Assembly: GCA_019359375.1 (NCBI GenBank)
Contig: JAHHHL010000002.1
Location: 62,001 to 126,000, forward strand
Direction of reading: 5' to 3'
DNA: 64,000 nucleotides
Source of the DNA: Lyngbya sp. HA4199-MV5
GTDB taxonomy: Bacteria > Cyanobacteriota > Cyanobacteriia > Leptolyngbyales > Leptolyngbyaceae
The notes beneath the pieces were generated by a model, which had not been told where the DNA came from, did not search any database, and saw only the letters and a program-made list of their open reading frames with translations. The stretch's first letter is position 1. Every line of letters starts with the position of its first letter. Position numbers and translations under genes: made by a program. Shown in pieces: positions 43,244-53,186 of this stretch.

Positions 43244-44635
43244 TTAAAACTCCACATCCAGCGGAGCGCGGGGGAAGGGAATCACGTCACGAATGTTGCC
43301 CATGCCGGTGAGAAACTGCACGAGACGCTCGAAGCCCAGACCAAAGCCTGCGTGGGGAACCGTACCGTAGCGACGGAGATCCAGGTACCACCAGTATTCT
43401 GCAAGATCGAGTCCCTGTGCTTGAATGCGGCGTTCCAGCACGTCTAATCGCTCTTCCCGCTGGGAACCGCCAATAATTTCGCCGATTTTGGGCGCGAGGA
43501 TATCCATTGCCCGCACAGTGTTTTTGTCGTCGTTCAGCCGCATGTAAAAGGCTTTGATTTTGGCGGGATAGTCGGTGACGATCGTCGGCTTCTTGAAATG
43601 CTCCTCAGCCAAATAGCGCTCGTGTTCCGACTGGAGATCTAAGCCCCACTCAACGGGGTATTCAAATGTTTTGCTGGCTTTTTCGAGAAGGGCGATCGCC
43701 TCCGTATACGTCACGCGGGCAAACTCGTTGTTGATGATGTTGTCGGCGGTTGCCAGCACGGAGTTGTCGATCCGCTGGTTGAAGAACTCCATATCTTCGG
43801 GGCAGGTTTCCAGCACGTACTTGAAAATGTGCTTGAGGAAAGCTTCTGCCAAATCCATGTCGCCGTCTAAATCGCAAAACGCCATCTCTGGCTCGACCAT
43901 CCAGAACTCTGCCAGGTGCCGCGAGGTGTTGGAGTTTTCAGCGCGAAAGGTGGGACCAAAGGTGTAGACGTTGCTAAACGCCATCGCCATGATTTCGGCT
44001 TCCAATTGCCCACTTACAGTCAGGTAGGCGTGTTTACCGAAAAAATCTTTGCTGTAATCAACGGCTTTTTTATCATCCGTCAGAGGCACTTGCTTCAGGT
44101 CAAAGCCCGTCACGGTGAACATTTCGCCTGCCCCTTCACAATCGCTGGCGCTGATGATGGGCGTGTGTACCCACAGAAAGCCTCGTTCCTGAAAGAACTG
44201 ATGAATGGCAGTTGAAGCAGCATTACGGACGCGAAACACGGCGCTGAGGGTGTTGGTGCGCGATCGCAGATGCCCAATATCGCGCAAAAACTCAAAGGAA
44301 TGCCGCTTCTTCTGCAAAGGATAGGTTTCTGGATCGGCTTCTCCATACACGGCGATCGAGTCTGCTTTCAGTTCTACCCGCTGCCCCTTCGCAGGCGATT
44401 CGACTAACGTGCCCGCAATCTCTACCGATGCGCCTGTGTTGATTCGCTTGATTGTCTCCGCATAGCCTGACACAGTTTGATTCACCACAACCTGAAGCCC
44501 TGCCAGCGAAGAGCCATCGTTGACTTCCACAAAGCTAAATTCTTTTTGCTCTCGCTTGGTACGCACCCAACCTTTAATGGTCACGGTTTCACCGGGCTGT
44601 CCGTGGCGGAGAAGTTCTACAATGCGTCGAGTCAT
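43244..44635 (-). CDS. asnS: Asparagine-tRNA ligase
   Basis: 463-residue class IIb aminoacyl-tRNA synthetase that charges tRNA-Asn. The N-terminal OB-fold anticodon-binding domain ([20 protein letters not shown]) is followed by the catalytic core with motif 2 ([20 protein letters not shown]) and motif 3 ([15 protein letters not shown]). The start is the ATG at 44635 (MTRRIVELL); upstream in-frame sequence is low-complexity. Length normal. Confidence 0.95.
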   Translation of the reverse strand: MTRRIVELLRHGQPGETVTIKGWVRTKREQKEFSFVEVNDGSSLAGLQVVVNQTVSGYAETIKRINTGASVEIAGTLVESPAKGQRVELKADSIAVYGEADPETYPLQKKRHSFEFLRDIGHLRSRTNTLSAVFRVRNAASTAIHQFFQERGFLWVHTPIISASDCEGAGEMFTVTGFDLKQVPLTDDKKAVDYSKDFFGKHAYLTVSGQLEAEIMAMAFSNVYTFGPTFRAENSNTSRHLAEFWMVEPEMAFCDLDGDMDLAEAFLKHIFKYVLETCPEDMEFFNQRIDNSVLATADNIINNEFARVTYTEAIALLEKASKTFEYPVEWGLDLQSEHERYLAEEHFKKPTIVTDYPAKIKAFYMRLNDDKNTVRAMDILAPKIGEIIGGSQREERLDVLERRIQAQGLDLAEYWWYLDLRRYGTVPHAGFGLGFERLVQFLTGMGNIRDVIPFPRAPLDVEF

Positions 44636-44880
44636 GGGGAGGTGGTGGGGAGTGGGGAGTGGGGAGGAGGGAAAAGGAATCAATAGCGCTGAACTTGAGT
44701 GTAGCAAAGTGCTTCACAACAGTCAGACCCTCTTTGCAGGGCAGAGGCGATCGATGGCTCATCAAGGCATGAGCAATGGAGTGCATGTTGTTGGTGAACT
44801 AGCAGCAGCTATCATGCACGAACCAGTGTGTGCTAATTTTTCGTGGGAAGATGACAGCGTGGGAATTCAGCAACTACACG

Positions 44881-45405
44881 ATGCGTCGAATTATTCTTTT
44901 TATCGCTGCCAGTCTAGACGGCTATATTGCGCGGGCTTCGGGGGAAGTCGATTGGCTGTTTACAGACCAGGACTATGGTTATACGGAGTTTCTTGCCAGC
45001 GTTGATACGGTTTTAATGGGGCGAAAAACCTACGAGCAAGTGCTCACATTCGGCGAATTTCCTTATCTGGAGAAAACATGCTACGTCTTCTCAAACGATC
45101 CTCACTTTGATACTGCGCCACACGCACAGACGGTTCGTTCTGATATCAAAGCGTTTGTGGAGGAGTTGCGTCAAACGGATGGCAAAAACATCTGGTTGGT
45201 GGGTGGAGCCGCCCTCATCCAACCCTTCATCGCGCTCTCGTTGCTGGATGAACTGGTGCTTTCGATTCACCCCATCTTGCTGGGGGACGGGGTAGCCTTG
45301 TTTCATCAAGCAACGCTTACAACGTTTCTCACGCTCACCAGGAGCCAATCCTATGATTCTGGGCTGGTGCAACTGACCTATCACGTTGGCGCAGAGAATA
45401 TCTAA
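44881..45405 (+). CDS. Dihydrofolate reductase/RibD C-terminal family protein
   Basis: 174-residue NADPH-dependent reductase-like protein of the RibD C-terminal/DHFR superfamily. The N-terminus RRIILFIAASLDGYIARASG is typical, followed by SVDTVLMGRKTYEQV and the nucleotide-binding NIWLVGGAALIQPF. Small stand-alone members have unknown substrates. I start at the ATG at 44881; the upstream frame lacks homology. Confidence 0.85.
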   Translation: MRRIILFIAASLDGYIARASGEVDWLFTDQDYGYTEFLASVDTVLMGRKTYEQVLTFGEFPYLEKTCYVFSNDPHFDTAPHAQTVRSDIKAFVEELRQTDGKNIWLVGGAALIQPFIALSLLDELVLSIHPILLGDGVALFHQATLTTFLTLTRSQSYDSGLVQLTYHVGAENI

Positions 45406-45477
45406 AAGAACCCAGGCTCCAACTTTGACTCAGGACAGTCTTGAGTTGTACAGATGCGTGAGGTTGGTGCGATCGCG

Positions 45478-45720
45478 CTACCGATAATCCAGTTCTGTCT
45501 GAGTTTTTTCAAAATTAGAGGGGTCGTAGAGATACCGGACAATTTCTTCTTCAAGGCGATGAATGAGATACGGTTCAAGGCTATTGGAGTGTCTAAGGGA
45601 AGCCAGGTAACCATCCACATAGAGGCGTAAATCGTCAAAGCGATAACCTCGATTCCAAAGCTCAACAACAGCGTCGCTAAGCCTCTGGTAATAGCGGATG
45701 GTGGTGGTATCTTGCAACAT
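45478..45720 (-). CDS. Conserved cyanobacterial small protein
   Basis: 80-residue protein: TIRYYQRLSDAVVELWNRGY, then DLRLYVDGYLASLRHSN, and EPYLIHRLEEEIVRYLYDP. I recall this as a conserved cyanobacterial family without known function; it is helical and acidic. The start is the ATG at 45720. It converges on the reductase gene. Confidence 0.75.
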   Translation of the reverse strand: MLQDTTTIRYYQRLSDAVVELWNRGYRFDDLRLYVDGYLASLRHSNSLEPYLIHRLEEEIVRYLYDPSNFEKTQTELDYR

Positions 45721-46077
45721 AGTTGATGCTAGGGTGATAAAGTTAACAGTTAAGACTAGAAATGTCAATGATCTGAGTCGGCTGCAAACGACTGCTATCA
45801 CTAGCTCAGTCGTTTCAACGATGAGTCCTAAACGAAACTGCTATCTGCCATCATCTTAACTTTAATCGCTTCAGTTCTCGCTCCTTCTCAAGAGAGTAAT
45901 ACGTAAAAACGCGTAAATCTTTGATGATCCTTTGTGTTTTGAACGGATCGAGTAGGCGTTAGATCAAGAGGAATCGCTTCCTCAAAAGGCTGAATTGGCA
46001 GGGGTAGCGCCGATTACAAACCCAAGGTCAAGGCTCTGATAGGTTTATAGTCACAATCTTTAAGGAATGCAGCCTCC
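45721..46077. other. Divergent intergenic region
   Basis: About 360 bases between the small cyanobacterial protein (minus) and the response regulator (plus). It likely holds both promoters. No gene, hairpin or repeat stands out. Confidence 0.4.
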
Positions 46078-46860
46078 GTGGGAGCTTTTTGTATTCAAAT
46101 TGTCGAGGCAAATCCGCATCTGCGATCGCTACTGGGGTGGCATTTGCAGCAAGCAGGGTATTGGGTGCATCAAACGGCTGACCTGCATCAGGCAAGGGAT
46201 GTGTTTCAGCATCGTCAGCCCACGCTGGTTATTTTGGATTCTGAACTCCCCGATGGCAATGGCATTGAGTTTTGCCGCTGGCTCCAGCAACAGCAGCAGT
46301 CACTCATCCTCATGCTATCGGCTCGAAGCTCTGAAACAGACATTGTGGAAGGCTTACGGGCAGGAGCCGATGATTACCTCACCAAACCTTTTGGGATGCA
46401 GGAATTTCTCGCCCGTGTCGAAGCGCTAACCCGACGCAGCAAATCACCTGCTCCTCCGGCATCGCTAGACTATGGCGACCTCAAGATTGATCTCGTTCAT
46501 CGGCGGGTGCGGTTTAAGGGCGATCTGGTCGATCTAACGCCTCAAGAATTTAGCTTGCTGTATGTCCTGGCTCAGGCAGGTGGTATGCCGTTGAGCCGTC
46601 TGGAACTGTTGCGACGAGCATGGCCAGATGCGATCGACAATCCGCGTACCGTAGACACCCACGTTTTGTCTCTCCGCAAAAAGGTTGAAACCGATCCTCG
46701 ACAGCCCAGCCTGATTCAAACCGTTCGCAACGTGGGCTATCGGTTTAACCTGGAGTTTCTCACAGCTGTTGTAGCGCCGCCCGCAGACTATCCGCAACAC
46801 CGTAAATCGCTAGCGCGTCCATCGGCACGGATGATGGTTGGCGAGAGGGGGAGGAGTTAG
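46078..46860 (+). CDS. OmpR-family response regulator with atypical receiver
   Basis: 260-residue two-component regulator. Residues ~4-118 are a receiver domain with the phospho-acceptor Asp in LVILDSELPDG and the Lys in DYLTKPF, but the usual N-terminal acidic pair is reduced to one Glu (IVEANPHL), so phosphorylation may be weak or absent. Residues ~130-230 are an OmpR/PhoB winged helix (LTPQEFSLLYVLAQAGGMPL; RTVDTHVLSLRKKVE; IQTVRNVGYRF). The start is GTG. No kinase gene is adjacent. Confidence 0.88.
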   Translation: MGAFCIQIVEANPHLRSLLGWHLQQAGYWVHQTADLHQARDVFQHRQPTLVILDSELPDGNGIEFCRWLQQQQQSLILMLSARSSETDIVEGLRAGADDYLTKPFGMQEFLARVEALTRRSKSPAPPASLDYGDLKIDLVHRRVRFKGDLVDLTPQEFSLLYVLAQAGGMPLSRLELLRRAWPDAIDNPRTVDTHVLSLRKKVETDPRQPSLIQTVRNVGYRFNLEFLTAVVAPPADYPQHRKSLARPSARMMVGERGRS

Positions 46861-46861
46861 G

Positions 46862-47130
46862 GGGAAAAGGCAGAGGGCAGAGGGCAGAAGGCGAGTTTTC
46901 AGTTTCGAGTTTTGAGTTGATGGAGCGGTCAGTGGTCAGCGGTCAGTCTCCAGTGATCAGTAAGCAGTTTTCAGTTTCTAGCCTTCAGTCATGCCCCGCT
47001 CGTTCACTGGTGGCTGTTTCACTGATCACGACAACTGTTAAAACTTTTTAGCCTTCTGCCCTCTGCCTCATGCCCTCTGCCTTCATTCTCATCCTTCTGC
47101 CCTCTGCTTCCTGCCTTCTGTCTTTCCCTC
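46862..47130. repeat. Low-complexity intergenic repeats
   Basis: Tracts of GGCAGAGGGCAGAGGGCAG, GTCAGTGGTCAGCGGTCAG, and CTTCTGCCCTCTGCCTC fill the space between the convergent response regulator and proB genes. Their opposite-strand composition lets the two ends pair, which could form a large imperfect hairpin. Confidence 0.65.
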
Positions 47131-47131
47131 T

Positions 47132-48241
47132 CTAGCTCAAAACCAAATTATCCCGATGCACCACCGTTTCTGCACCTGGATAACCGAGAATAGCGGCGAT
47201 CGCGTCGGATTGGTGTCCTTTGATTTGCTGGAGTTCGCTGCTGCGGTAGTTGACGATACCTCTGGCAATTTCTTGCCCAGCACGATCGCAGAGCAGTACG
47301 GCTTCCTGGCTTTGAAATTCGCCGTCTACCTGCACAATGCCAGCCGCCAGGAGCGATCGTCCCGCGTTAAGGATTGCCCTGACCGCGCCATCATCCAAAT
47401 AAAGCTTGCCAGCAGGCACGAGACCATGAGCGATCCAGCGTTTGCGGGCATTGGCGGGGCGTGGCTGGGGTTCAAACTGAGTGCCGATCGCGTCGCCCTG
47501 TAGAATCTTTTCCAGGTTTTTGGGAAATCTGCCATCCGTGATGACGGTTCGCACGCCAGCACCCGTTGCAATTTGGGCTGCCGCGATCTTTGTCACCATG
47601 CCGCCTGTGCCCCAGCGAGAGCCGTGATGCTCCAGGTTTACGTGCAGTTCTTTCAACTGATCCATCCGACTGATGCGGACGATCGGCCGAGCATTGGGAT
47701 CGCTGCGGGGATCGGTGGAGTAGAGGCGATCGACATCGGTGAGTAGAAAGAGCCAGTCAGCGCGCACAAGATTGGCAACGAGCGCTGAGAGAGTATCGTT
47801 GTCGCCAAACTTGAGTTCATCGACGGCGACGGTATCGTTTTCGTTGACGATCGGGATCACGCCAAGCTGGAGCAATTGCTGAAAGGTGCGCTCGACGTTG
47901 AGGTAGCTGCTGCGCTGCACGAGATCGCTGCGAGTGAGTAATACCTGGGCGATCGGCTGCTGCAACGATGTAAAAAAATCGTCGTAGGTGCGAATTAAAC
48001 GTCCCTGCCCTACCGCTGCAATGGCTTGCTTGAGCGCAATCTCACGGGGACGCTCTGTCAACCCAAGGCGAGCACAGCCAACCCCAACTGCACCAGAAGA
48101 GACCAGGACAACGTGATGTCCTTGTCGTCTCAGGCTACTTAACACTTCCACCAGACTGGCGATCGTCGCTAAAGCCAAAAGCCCGGTTTCTGGCTGCGTC
48201 AAGCTAGAGGTACCGATTTTGACTACCAGTGTTTGAGCCAT
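47132..48241 (-). CDS. proB: Glutamate 5-kinase
   Basis: 369-residue enzyme for the first step of proline synthesis. The amino-acid kinase domain shows [42 protein letters not shown] and [16 protein letters not shown]-terminal PUA domain (residues ~275-365), with [14 protein letters not shown], is present as in most bacterial ProB. Proline feedback inhibition is expected. Confidence 0.95.
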   Translation of the reverse strand: MAQTLVVKIGTSSLTQPETGLLALATIASLVEVLSSLRRQGHHVVLVSSGAVGVGCARLGLTERPREIALKQAIAAVGQGRLIRTYDDFFTSLQQPIAQVLLTRSDLVQRSSYLNVERTFQQLLQLGVIPIVNENDTVAVDELKFGDNDTLSALVANLVRADWLFLLTDVDRLYSTDPRSDPNARPIVRISRMDQLKELHVNLEHHGSRWGTGGMVTKIAAAQIATGAGVRTVITDGRFPKNLEKILQGDAIGTQFEPQPRPANARKRWIAHGLVPAGKLYLDDGAVRAILNAGRSLLAAGIVQVDGEFQSQEAVLLCDRAGQEIARGIVNYRSSELQQIKGHQSDAIAAILGYPGAETVVHRDNLVLS

Positions 48242-48545
48242 TGTTTCAGGATAAGGCTTGCTCAGATGCAGGCATGACCGCGATCGTTTTCATCCATCGC
48301 TTTGATCATCGCTTTAAAATGGCGAAGCGCCAAAACCTCTATAAACGAGGCTTGACGCTTCACGCACGTATTCACAGGCATTCATCGTTAGAGTCTTTAT
48401 GTAAGCTGACTCCAGTACTATACTCATCAATTTAACGTGTGTTTTCGTTGATCCCCGCACACTTAAGCTTTTCTTAAGATTCTTTCGATCAGTAGATGTG
48501 CCTTGAAGAGGTGGCGTGATCCCCATTCTAAAAGCGCTTGTGAGA
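48242..48545. other. Intergenic region upstream of proB
   Basis: About 300 bases between proB and yqeG, both on the minus strand. It is likely to hold the proB promoter. GCGAAGCGCCAAAACCTC near 48323 and AAACGAGGCTTGACGCTTC near 48342 form a loose inverted pair. No gene is seen. Confidence 0.35.
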
Positions 48546-49067
48546 TCACTTGTCAGGTAGGAGGGATGCGCCCAGTGCTTGGGAGAGCCAAACCTCGAAC
48601 GAGTGCAGGGGAGAACGCTTGATGGCTTCATTCGGGTTCACCATCGCCTCAACCAGAATGGTAAACATGCCTAGACGGTTCCCAGCTAAAACATCTGTAA
48701 ACAGGCGATCGCCTACCATTGCCACCTGTTCTGTCGGTAGCCCCATCGACTCAACCGCACGTCTCAGCTTTCGACGTGACGGCTTACCAGCCCCCGCCAT
48801 GTATGGAAGGTCTAACGTCTTGGCAATCCGCTGAATGCGTCCTTCACTGATGTTGTTGCTGACGAGCCATAGTGTCGCGACCTGGCGAATGTCGTTTACC
48901 CAGGGCAGCAACTCTGCCGATACTTCAGCCATACGGATTGGCACAAGCGTTTCGTCAACATCCAGCACTAACCCTTTGAGCTGATGCTGTTGCACCAGGG
49001 CAGGGGTTAGTTTCAAAATGGAACCGTACAAGATCAGGTCAGGTTGGAGAAGTTCGCCCCAAGACAT
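48546..49067 (-). CDS. YqeG family HAD phosphatase
   Basis: 173-residue HAD subfamily IIIA hydrolase. Motifs: LKGLVLDVDETLVP (nucleophile Asp), WLVSNNIS, a Lys in AGKPSRRKLRRAV, and VGDRLFTDVLAGNRLGM. Members related to PGP phosphatases (GEP4-like) act on phosphatidylglycerol phosphate in some cyanobacteria and plants, but the substrate here is not established. ATG at 49067 chosen. Confidence 0.88.
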   Translation of the reverse strand: MSWGELLQPDLILYGSILKLTPALVQQHQLKGLVLDVDETLVPIRMAEVSAELLPWVNDIRQVATLWLVSNNISEGRIQRIAKTLDLPYMAGAGKPSRRKLRRAVESMGLPTEQVAMVGDRLFTDVLAGNRLGMFTILVEAMVNPNEAIKRSPLHSFEVWLSQALGASLLPDK

Positions 49068-49390
49068 AAGCAACCGTAATAAAGATCACAGAATGTAGAA
49101 GCACTCATGAATCCGCTTGCTACAGGAAAAAATGGACTTATAAGCTAGGGGCTGTCATCAATTAATACTACACATTAATTGCAGCAAGGGTTTTCAGTCC
49201 CTAGCTTTGTTCGTTTGGACGGGCGCGATAATGCTGATACCGCAAGGTTTCGAGCTGAATTGATAACGCGCCCTAGCACCCGTTTTCAAGCAACGTGCGA
49301 TCGCCCCTGGAGCGATCACTCTACATAGTTTAGTACCATTGGTCTTTGCGCTATAGATCGTGGATTTATGAAGGTGTCATTCTGTGCGTA
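49068..49390. other. Intergenic region with a MITE copy
   Basis: The region between yqeG and mltG. MITE copy 2 occupies 49147-49274, and the type B repeat starts at 49391. The remaining bases include HIP1-like CGATCG sites and no gene. Confidence 0.5.
49147..49274 (+). repeat. MITE-like element, copy 2
   Basis: 128-bp copy in the same orientation as copy 1: AGGGGCTGTCATCAATT at the left and AATTGATAACGCGCCCT at the right. The flanks GCT and AGC around the element make an interrupted CTAG on both sides, but this is not a clear target duplication. It is in intergenic DNA upstream of yqeG. Confidence 0.85.
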
Positions 49391-49503
49391 GGGGCGTGGC
49401 ATGTGGTAAAAAGTCCTTGCCTTCACTCAGAGCGATTTGCCGCATGCCGCGCCCGTACACTAAAAGGCTAAGGTTGGCGGAGTTATTGAATTTCCATTTC
49501 TAA
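49391..49503 (-). repeat. Dispersed repeat element type B, copy 2
   Basis: The cleaner copy of the element also found at 7445-7577. Its left part GGGGCGTGGCATGTGGTAAA is inverted as GGGCGCGGCATGCGGCAAAT on the other strand (near 49429-49455), so the RNA could form a stem of about 18 pairs. The right edge supplies the TAG stop of mltG. Confidence 0.75.
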
Positions 49504-50588
49504 GTTTTGCTGGGCTTAGTAGTCTTGCGTTTATCCTGAATTTCCACCTGTGCCGCCTGGTGTTCTGCCAGGGTGCGGCTAAAAACGTGAGTACCATCGT
49601 ACCGCGCAACGAAGTAGAGAAACGCAGTGTTTTCTGGATTCAGCGTGGCTTTGAGACTGGCTAGCCCTGGACTGGCGATCGGTGTGGGCGGTAAGCCTGT
49701 GTTGAGATAGGTATTGTAAGCGGATGGCGTTCGGACTTGGGCGAGGGTCAACGGTTGATCAGGCGTTTGCTGAATGCCCAGCCCGTATTCAACGGTGGGA
49801 TCTGCACCAAGGGGAATGTTCTTTCGCAGTCGGTTTGTAAAAACACCCGCAATACGAGGTCGTTCGCTGGCAATGACGGCTTCTTTCTCCACAATGCTTG
49901 CAAGGGTTACCCATTGGGTAAAGCTTAGAGCGGTTTGTCCTCGTCCTTGTTCATAGAGGGGGAGTGCCACTTGCTCAAAGCGATCGAGCATTTGCTTGAG
50001 CACGACTTCTGGTTGGATCGGTGCCCCTGACAGATCGTAGGTATCGGGATAAAGATAGCCTTCTAGCGCTGGCTCTCCGGGTGAAGGGTTGGTAGGCAAC
50101 CAGGCATATTGAGCGGTGGGAAAGGTGTTTACCGCTGCCAAAAAGTCTTGCGCTGAGAAAAAGCCCTGTTCCTCAAAGTAGGCTGCCATTTGCCGTAGAG
50201 ACCATCCTTCTGGAATGGTGTAGCTCAACCGCACGACATCGCCTGACCAGATTTTGGCAGCAACGGTAGTGAGCGGCTCTGTCTGCGAAAGTTGATAGAC
50301 ACCAGCCTTAAAGCCACCTTGCGGTTCGTGCGCCATCAGCCAGCGTGCCCAGAGATCCCACGCGGCGGCTGAGCGGATGACACCGAGCGCCTGCAAGTCT
50401 CTGCCAATTTCTTGAGCAGAAGTCCCTTGCGGCACCCGTAGCTTGACCGTTTTGGTGGGAGTGCCTGCTGCGATCGGCGGCGCATTGGCGGCTGTCCACC
50501 ACGCCCAACCACGCCAACCCACAACACCGATCGCTGCAAATAGCAGCAGCACGATGGCACCCCTTACTATGCTGTGTTTTGCTTTCAT
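49500..50588 (-). CDS. mltG: Endolytic murein transglycosylase MltG
   Basis: 362-residue membrane-anchored enzyme that cuts nascent peptidoglycan strands. An N-terminal helix (residues 9-30) is followed by a LysM-like region (VKLRVPQGTSAQEIGRDLQA) and the YceG catalytic domain with TIPEGWSLRQMA, the catalytic Glu in LASIVEKEAV, and PGLASLKATLNPE. Its TAG stop is formed by a type B repeat. It is downstream of DUF3727, ruvX and an acetyltransferase gene on the same strand. Confidence 0.93.
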   Translation of the reverse strand: MKAKHSIVRGAIVLLLFAAIGVVGWRGWAWWTAANAPPIAAGTPTKTVKLRVPQGTSAQEIGRDLQALGVIRSAAAWDLWARWLMAHEPQGGFKAGVYQLSQTEPLTTVAAKIWSGDVVRLSYTIPEGWSLRQMAAYFEEQGFFSAQDFLAAVNTFPTAQYAWLPTNPSPGEPALEGYLYPDTYDLSGAPIQPEVVLKQMLDRFEQVALPLYEQGRGQTALSFTQWVTLASIVEKEAVIASERPRIAGVFTNRLRKNIPLGADPTVEYGLGIQQTPDQPLTLAQVRTPSAYNTYLNTGLPPTPIASPGLASLKATLNPENTAFLYFVARYDGTHVFSRTLAEHQAAQVEIQDKRKTTKPSKT

Positions 50589-50719
50589 GCTCTGTTGCAG
50601 GCTGAATTGATCGAATGATCAAAAAAAGTAGTTGTTAGCTGTTACTGTCGGCTTGTAGCAGCAAGACATTCTAACAACTAACAACCAAACTTTAAAAACT
50701 AGCTTTACCTGACGTGTTT

Positions 50720-51307
50720 TTATTCAAACTGGTCAAGCAACTGGTCTTCAATCATCGGCAGCAGTGGCTCAATTTTTTCTAACTCTTCGGGTGAAAGTAA
50801 CTGCGGTTGATTATTCGCATCGACCCGCGCCAGAATGAAAAACGGATCGAGTGGCGCGTAAATGCCAAATTCCTGCTCTTCATAGTAGAAGCTTGCGAGG
50901 AATTGTAGTTCTTCTTCTTCACCCTCTGTGTCAGATTCCAGTCCAGCCAGGTCGTCCTCCTCGGTGAGGTCAGGGAGTTCGCCTTCAACGGTTAGGGTGA
51001 CAGCGGTGCGCTTCAGCACAAGGTTTTGCTCCTCCAGAACCACTTTGGCTACGGGAAAGAGGACATCAATGTCTTCATCGTCTTCGACTGGGACAGCTTC
51101 TTCCTCATCCCCATCTTCCTGCCAGGCAATGATTTCGACGGGCGAGTTCACTGGCAGCAACAGCACATAGTCTTGCCCTTCTACTTCGAGAGCGTGCTCA
51201 ATGGTGCAGTCAATCGTCCGTCCGACAGTGTCCGTCAGGGTGACGGTTTCTACATCCATCTCAAGATCGTCTTCATCCATTCCGGACTCTCCACTAAAAT
51301 CGATCAT
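50720..51307 (-). CDS. DUF3727 family protein
   Basis: 195-residue acidic protein of a family found in cyanobacteria and plastids. TVTLTDTVGRTIDCTIEHAL and QDYVLLLPVNSPVEIIAW open it, and a DUF3727 C-terminal part ends with a Glu-rich segment. Function unknown. The start at the ATG at 51307 avoids overlap with ruvX, 31 bases upstream. Located between ruvX and mltG in one direction. Confidence 0.85.
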   Translation of the reverse strand: MIDFSGESGMDEDDLEMDVETVTLTDTVGRTIDCTIEHALEVEGQDYVLLLPVNSPVEIIAWQEDGDEEEAVPVEDDEDIDVLFPVAKVVLEEQNLVLKRTAVTLTVEGELPDLTEEDDLAGLESDTEGEEEELQFLASFYYEEQEFGIYAPLDPFFILARVDANNQPQLLSPEELEKIEPLLPMIEDQLLDQFE

Positions 51308-51338
51308 TTTGCAGGCACTTACCCATCTTGCCCGTGAC

Positions 51339-51830
51339 TCAGAAGACGGTAGAATCCAGAGCTTCGGAATCAGCCGCATCGGGCTTGAGAGATGGTTGAG
51401 TGTAAGGTGCTTTGAGGCGGCGCTCATCCAACCATTGTTGCAGAATGAGGGACGCAGCTTTGCGATCAATCAGTCCTTTATGGCGAGAAGGCGAGATTTT
51501 TTGGGCGTGCAGCAATTGTTCGGCTTGAAAGGAGGTGAGGCGTTCGTCTACGTATTCCAGCGGCAACTGAAGTGCGGTTGACATGGTTTGAGCAAATTTC
51601 TGCACATGCCGCGCCTGGGTGCCGATCGTGCCACTCATGGTATACGGCAAACCTACCACCAGCACAGTGACATCGCGCTCAGCGACGAGTTGCTGAAGTT
51701 CGCTCAAGACGTGCTGAAAGGATACACGGTCGATCGTCATTAAGCCAGTGGCAATCAGTCCGGTGCGATCGCACCCTGCTACCCCAATCCGCTTCTTGCC
51801 AACGTCTAACCCCAGCGCCGAAATTTGCAT
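51339..51830 (-). CDS. ruvX: Holliday junction resolvase-like RuvX/YqgF
   Basis: 163-residue RNase H-fold protein; family members process pre-16S rRNA or resolve junctions. Conserved blocks: LGLDVGKKRIGVA with the first Asp, VVGLPYTMSGTIG, and YVDERLTSFQA with the catalytic Asp-Glu. The C-terminal ~20 residues are an extra tail. It lies 21 bases from the upstream acetyltransferase gene, in a likely operon. Confidence 0.9.
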   Translation of the reverse strand: MQISALGLDVGKKRIGVAGCDRTGLIATGLMTIDRVSFQHVLSELQQLVAERDVTVLVVGLPYTMSGTIGTQARHVQKFAQTMSTALQLPLEYVDERLTSFQAEQLLHAQKISPSRHKGLIDRKAASLILQQWLDERRLKAPYTQPSLKPDAADSEALDSTVF

Positions 51831-51851
51831 CCTCTGTGCCTCCTATGGCAC

Positions 51852-53186
51852 CTAGCAGCAGGGACCTTCCTGAGGTGGATCAGAAAAATCGGTTGGTGTT
51901 GGGAGATTTAGCAGCGGATTGGTGCTTCGCGACGGATCGTCCGTGTTGCCAGTCTGACGAGGAGACGTACTCACATCCGCTTTGGGATCGGTGGTGGATT
52001 GATTCCAGGTACGCAGGAGCGAAATCCGCCCAGGCACAGGTTTACGGGCAGGTTTAAACCCTTGCAGCACTTCAGAAAGCTGGAGTGAGTCGAGCGCCAT
52101 CGGCAGCTTAGATTCTCGCAGCTTGTGCCAAACGGAACGAGACATCATTAGCGTATGGGCAAGGCGGCTGGCACCGATGCGCTCCAGGTACTCCTCACGT
52201 TCTGGCTGATAGTCAGACGAGGCTAATTCCAGGCTTTGAGGCGGCAGTGCTTGCGTAATGCGCGCCATTTGCGACATCAGCTCAGGATACAGCCAGGTGT
52301 AGGCAGGATGCACGGTGAGTTGTGCCTGGTGGGGTTGGGAACCATCGCGGCAAAGGCGAATCTGGAAGTAGCCGATCGCCGCTTTCCGCTGGGGTTCAAA
52401 CACATACCCACTGACCACTTCCGCATGGCTAAACCAGTTTTTGACCCCACCCATGAGTGAGCCAAGCAAGCTCGTTTTGAAGTCTAAAACGTGGCGATCG
52501 AACACTTGCCGCACCAAAGGGGGCATGGCAGCGGTATCCAACTGATATAACAGTTGAGCATCTGCATTGCTGATGGGCAGAAGATTTGGTAAGTCAGGCT
52601 CGCGTTCCGCAATGTCCTGGAGTTGTTCTGATGCCAGCACCCAATAGGTCATCTGCGCCAGTGGCTGAAAGCCGTTTTGCCGATACAGCGCCAGGAGTGC
52701 TGTGTCGTTGACATCGACTTCTAGGAGCCAGGTGCGCGCTTCCCAAATCTTTTCAAAGCAGTGCCGTAGTAGCTGTGAACCAACAGTGGCAAGGCTCAGC
52801 TTTGGGGGTGCTTTTGGTGCTTCGGAGGCTTCTTCTGTAGAGGGTTCGCTGGTTGGCTCGGCGCTGTGTACAACGGCAACCCGATCGACCCGCCAGGTGC
52901 TACGGGTGCGGTTGAAGGGCGAAATCCGAATCATGCCGCGCAGTTGGTTATCCTGGTCTGCCAGATACGCACCAAAGGTTTGCTGTGACGGTGCCCAGAC
53001 GAGGCTTAACGCTTTCTTTAACCCATGTAAGGGGCGCAGTAGCAATTTAGCAGGATTTTCGACGACAGTGCTGCTCTCACGATCGCGATCGACTTCTGCC
53101 TCACAGAGACGTTCAACCGTTTCCAGATCACGATACTGGATCGATCGGATCACAATTTGAGTGGTCTGAGGTAGGACTTGGGTCAT
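51852..53186 (-). CDS. GNAT-domain acetyltransferase-like protein
   Basis: 444-residue cyanobacterial protein with an N-terminal GNAT fold (residues ~10-185): IVIRSIQYRDLETVERLCEA, then a split core with LSLATVGSQLLRHCFEKIWE and TWLLEVDVNDTALLALYRQN. The middle part to residue ~345 resembles a second acetyltransferase-like half, and the C-terminal 90 residues are low-complexity. The substrate is unknown. It is first in a four-gene cluster with ruvX, DUF3727 and mltG. Confidence 0.8.
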   Translation of the reverse strand: MTQVLPQTTQIVIRSIQYRDLETVERLCEAEVDRDRESSTVVENPAKLLLRPLHGLKKALSLVWAPSQQTFGAYLADQDNQLRGMIRISPFNRTRSTWRVDRVAVVHSAEPTSEPSTEEASEAPKAPPKLSLATVGSQLLRHCFEKIWEARTWLLEVDVNDTALLALYRQNGFQPLAQMTYWVLASEQLQDIAEREPDLPNLLPISNADAQLLYQLDTAAMPPLVRQVFDRHVLDFKTSLLGSLMGGVKNWFSHAEVVSGYVFEPQRKAAIGYFQIRLCRDGSQPHQAQLTVHPAYTWLYPELMSQMARITQALPPQSLELASSDYQPEREEYLERIGASRLAHTLMMSRSVWHKLRESKLPMALDSLQLSEVLQGFKPARKPVPGRISLLRTWNQSTTDPKADVSTSPRQTGNTDDPSRSTNPLLNLPTPTDFSDPPQEGPCC

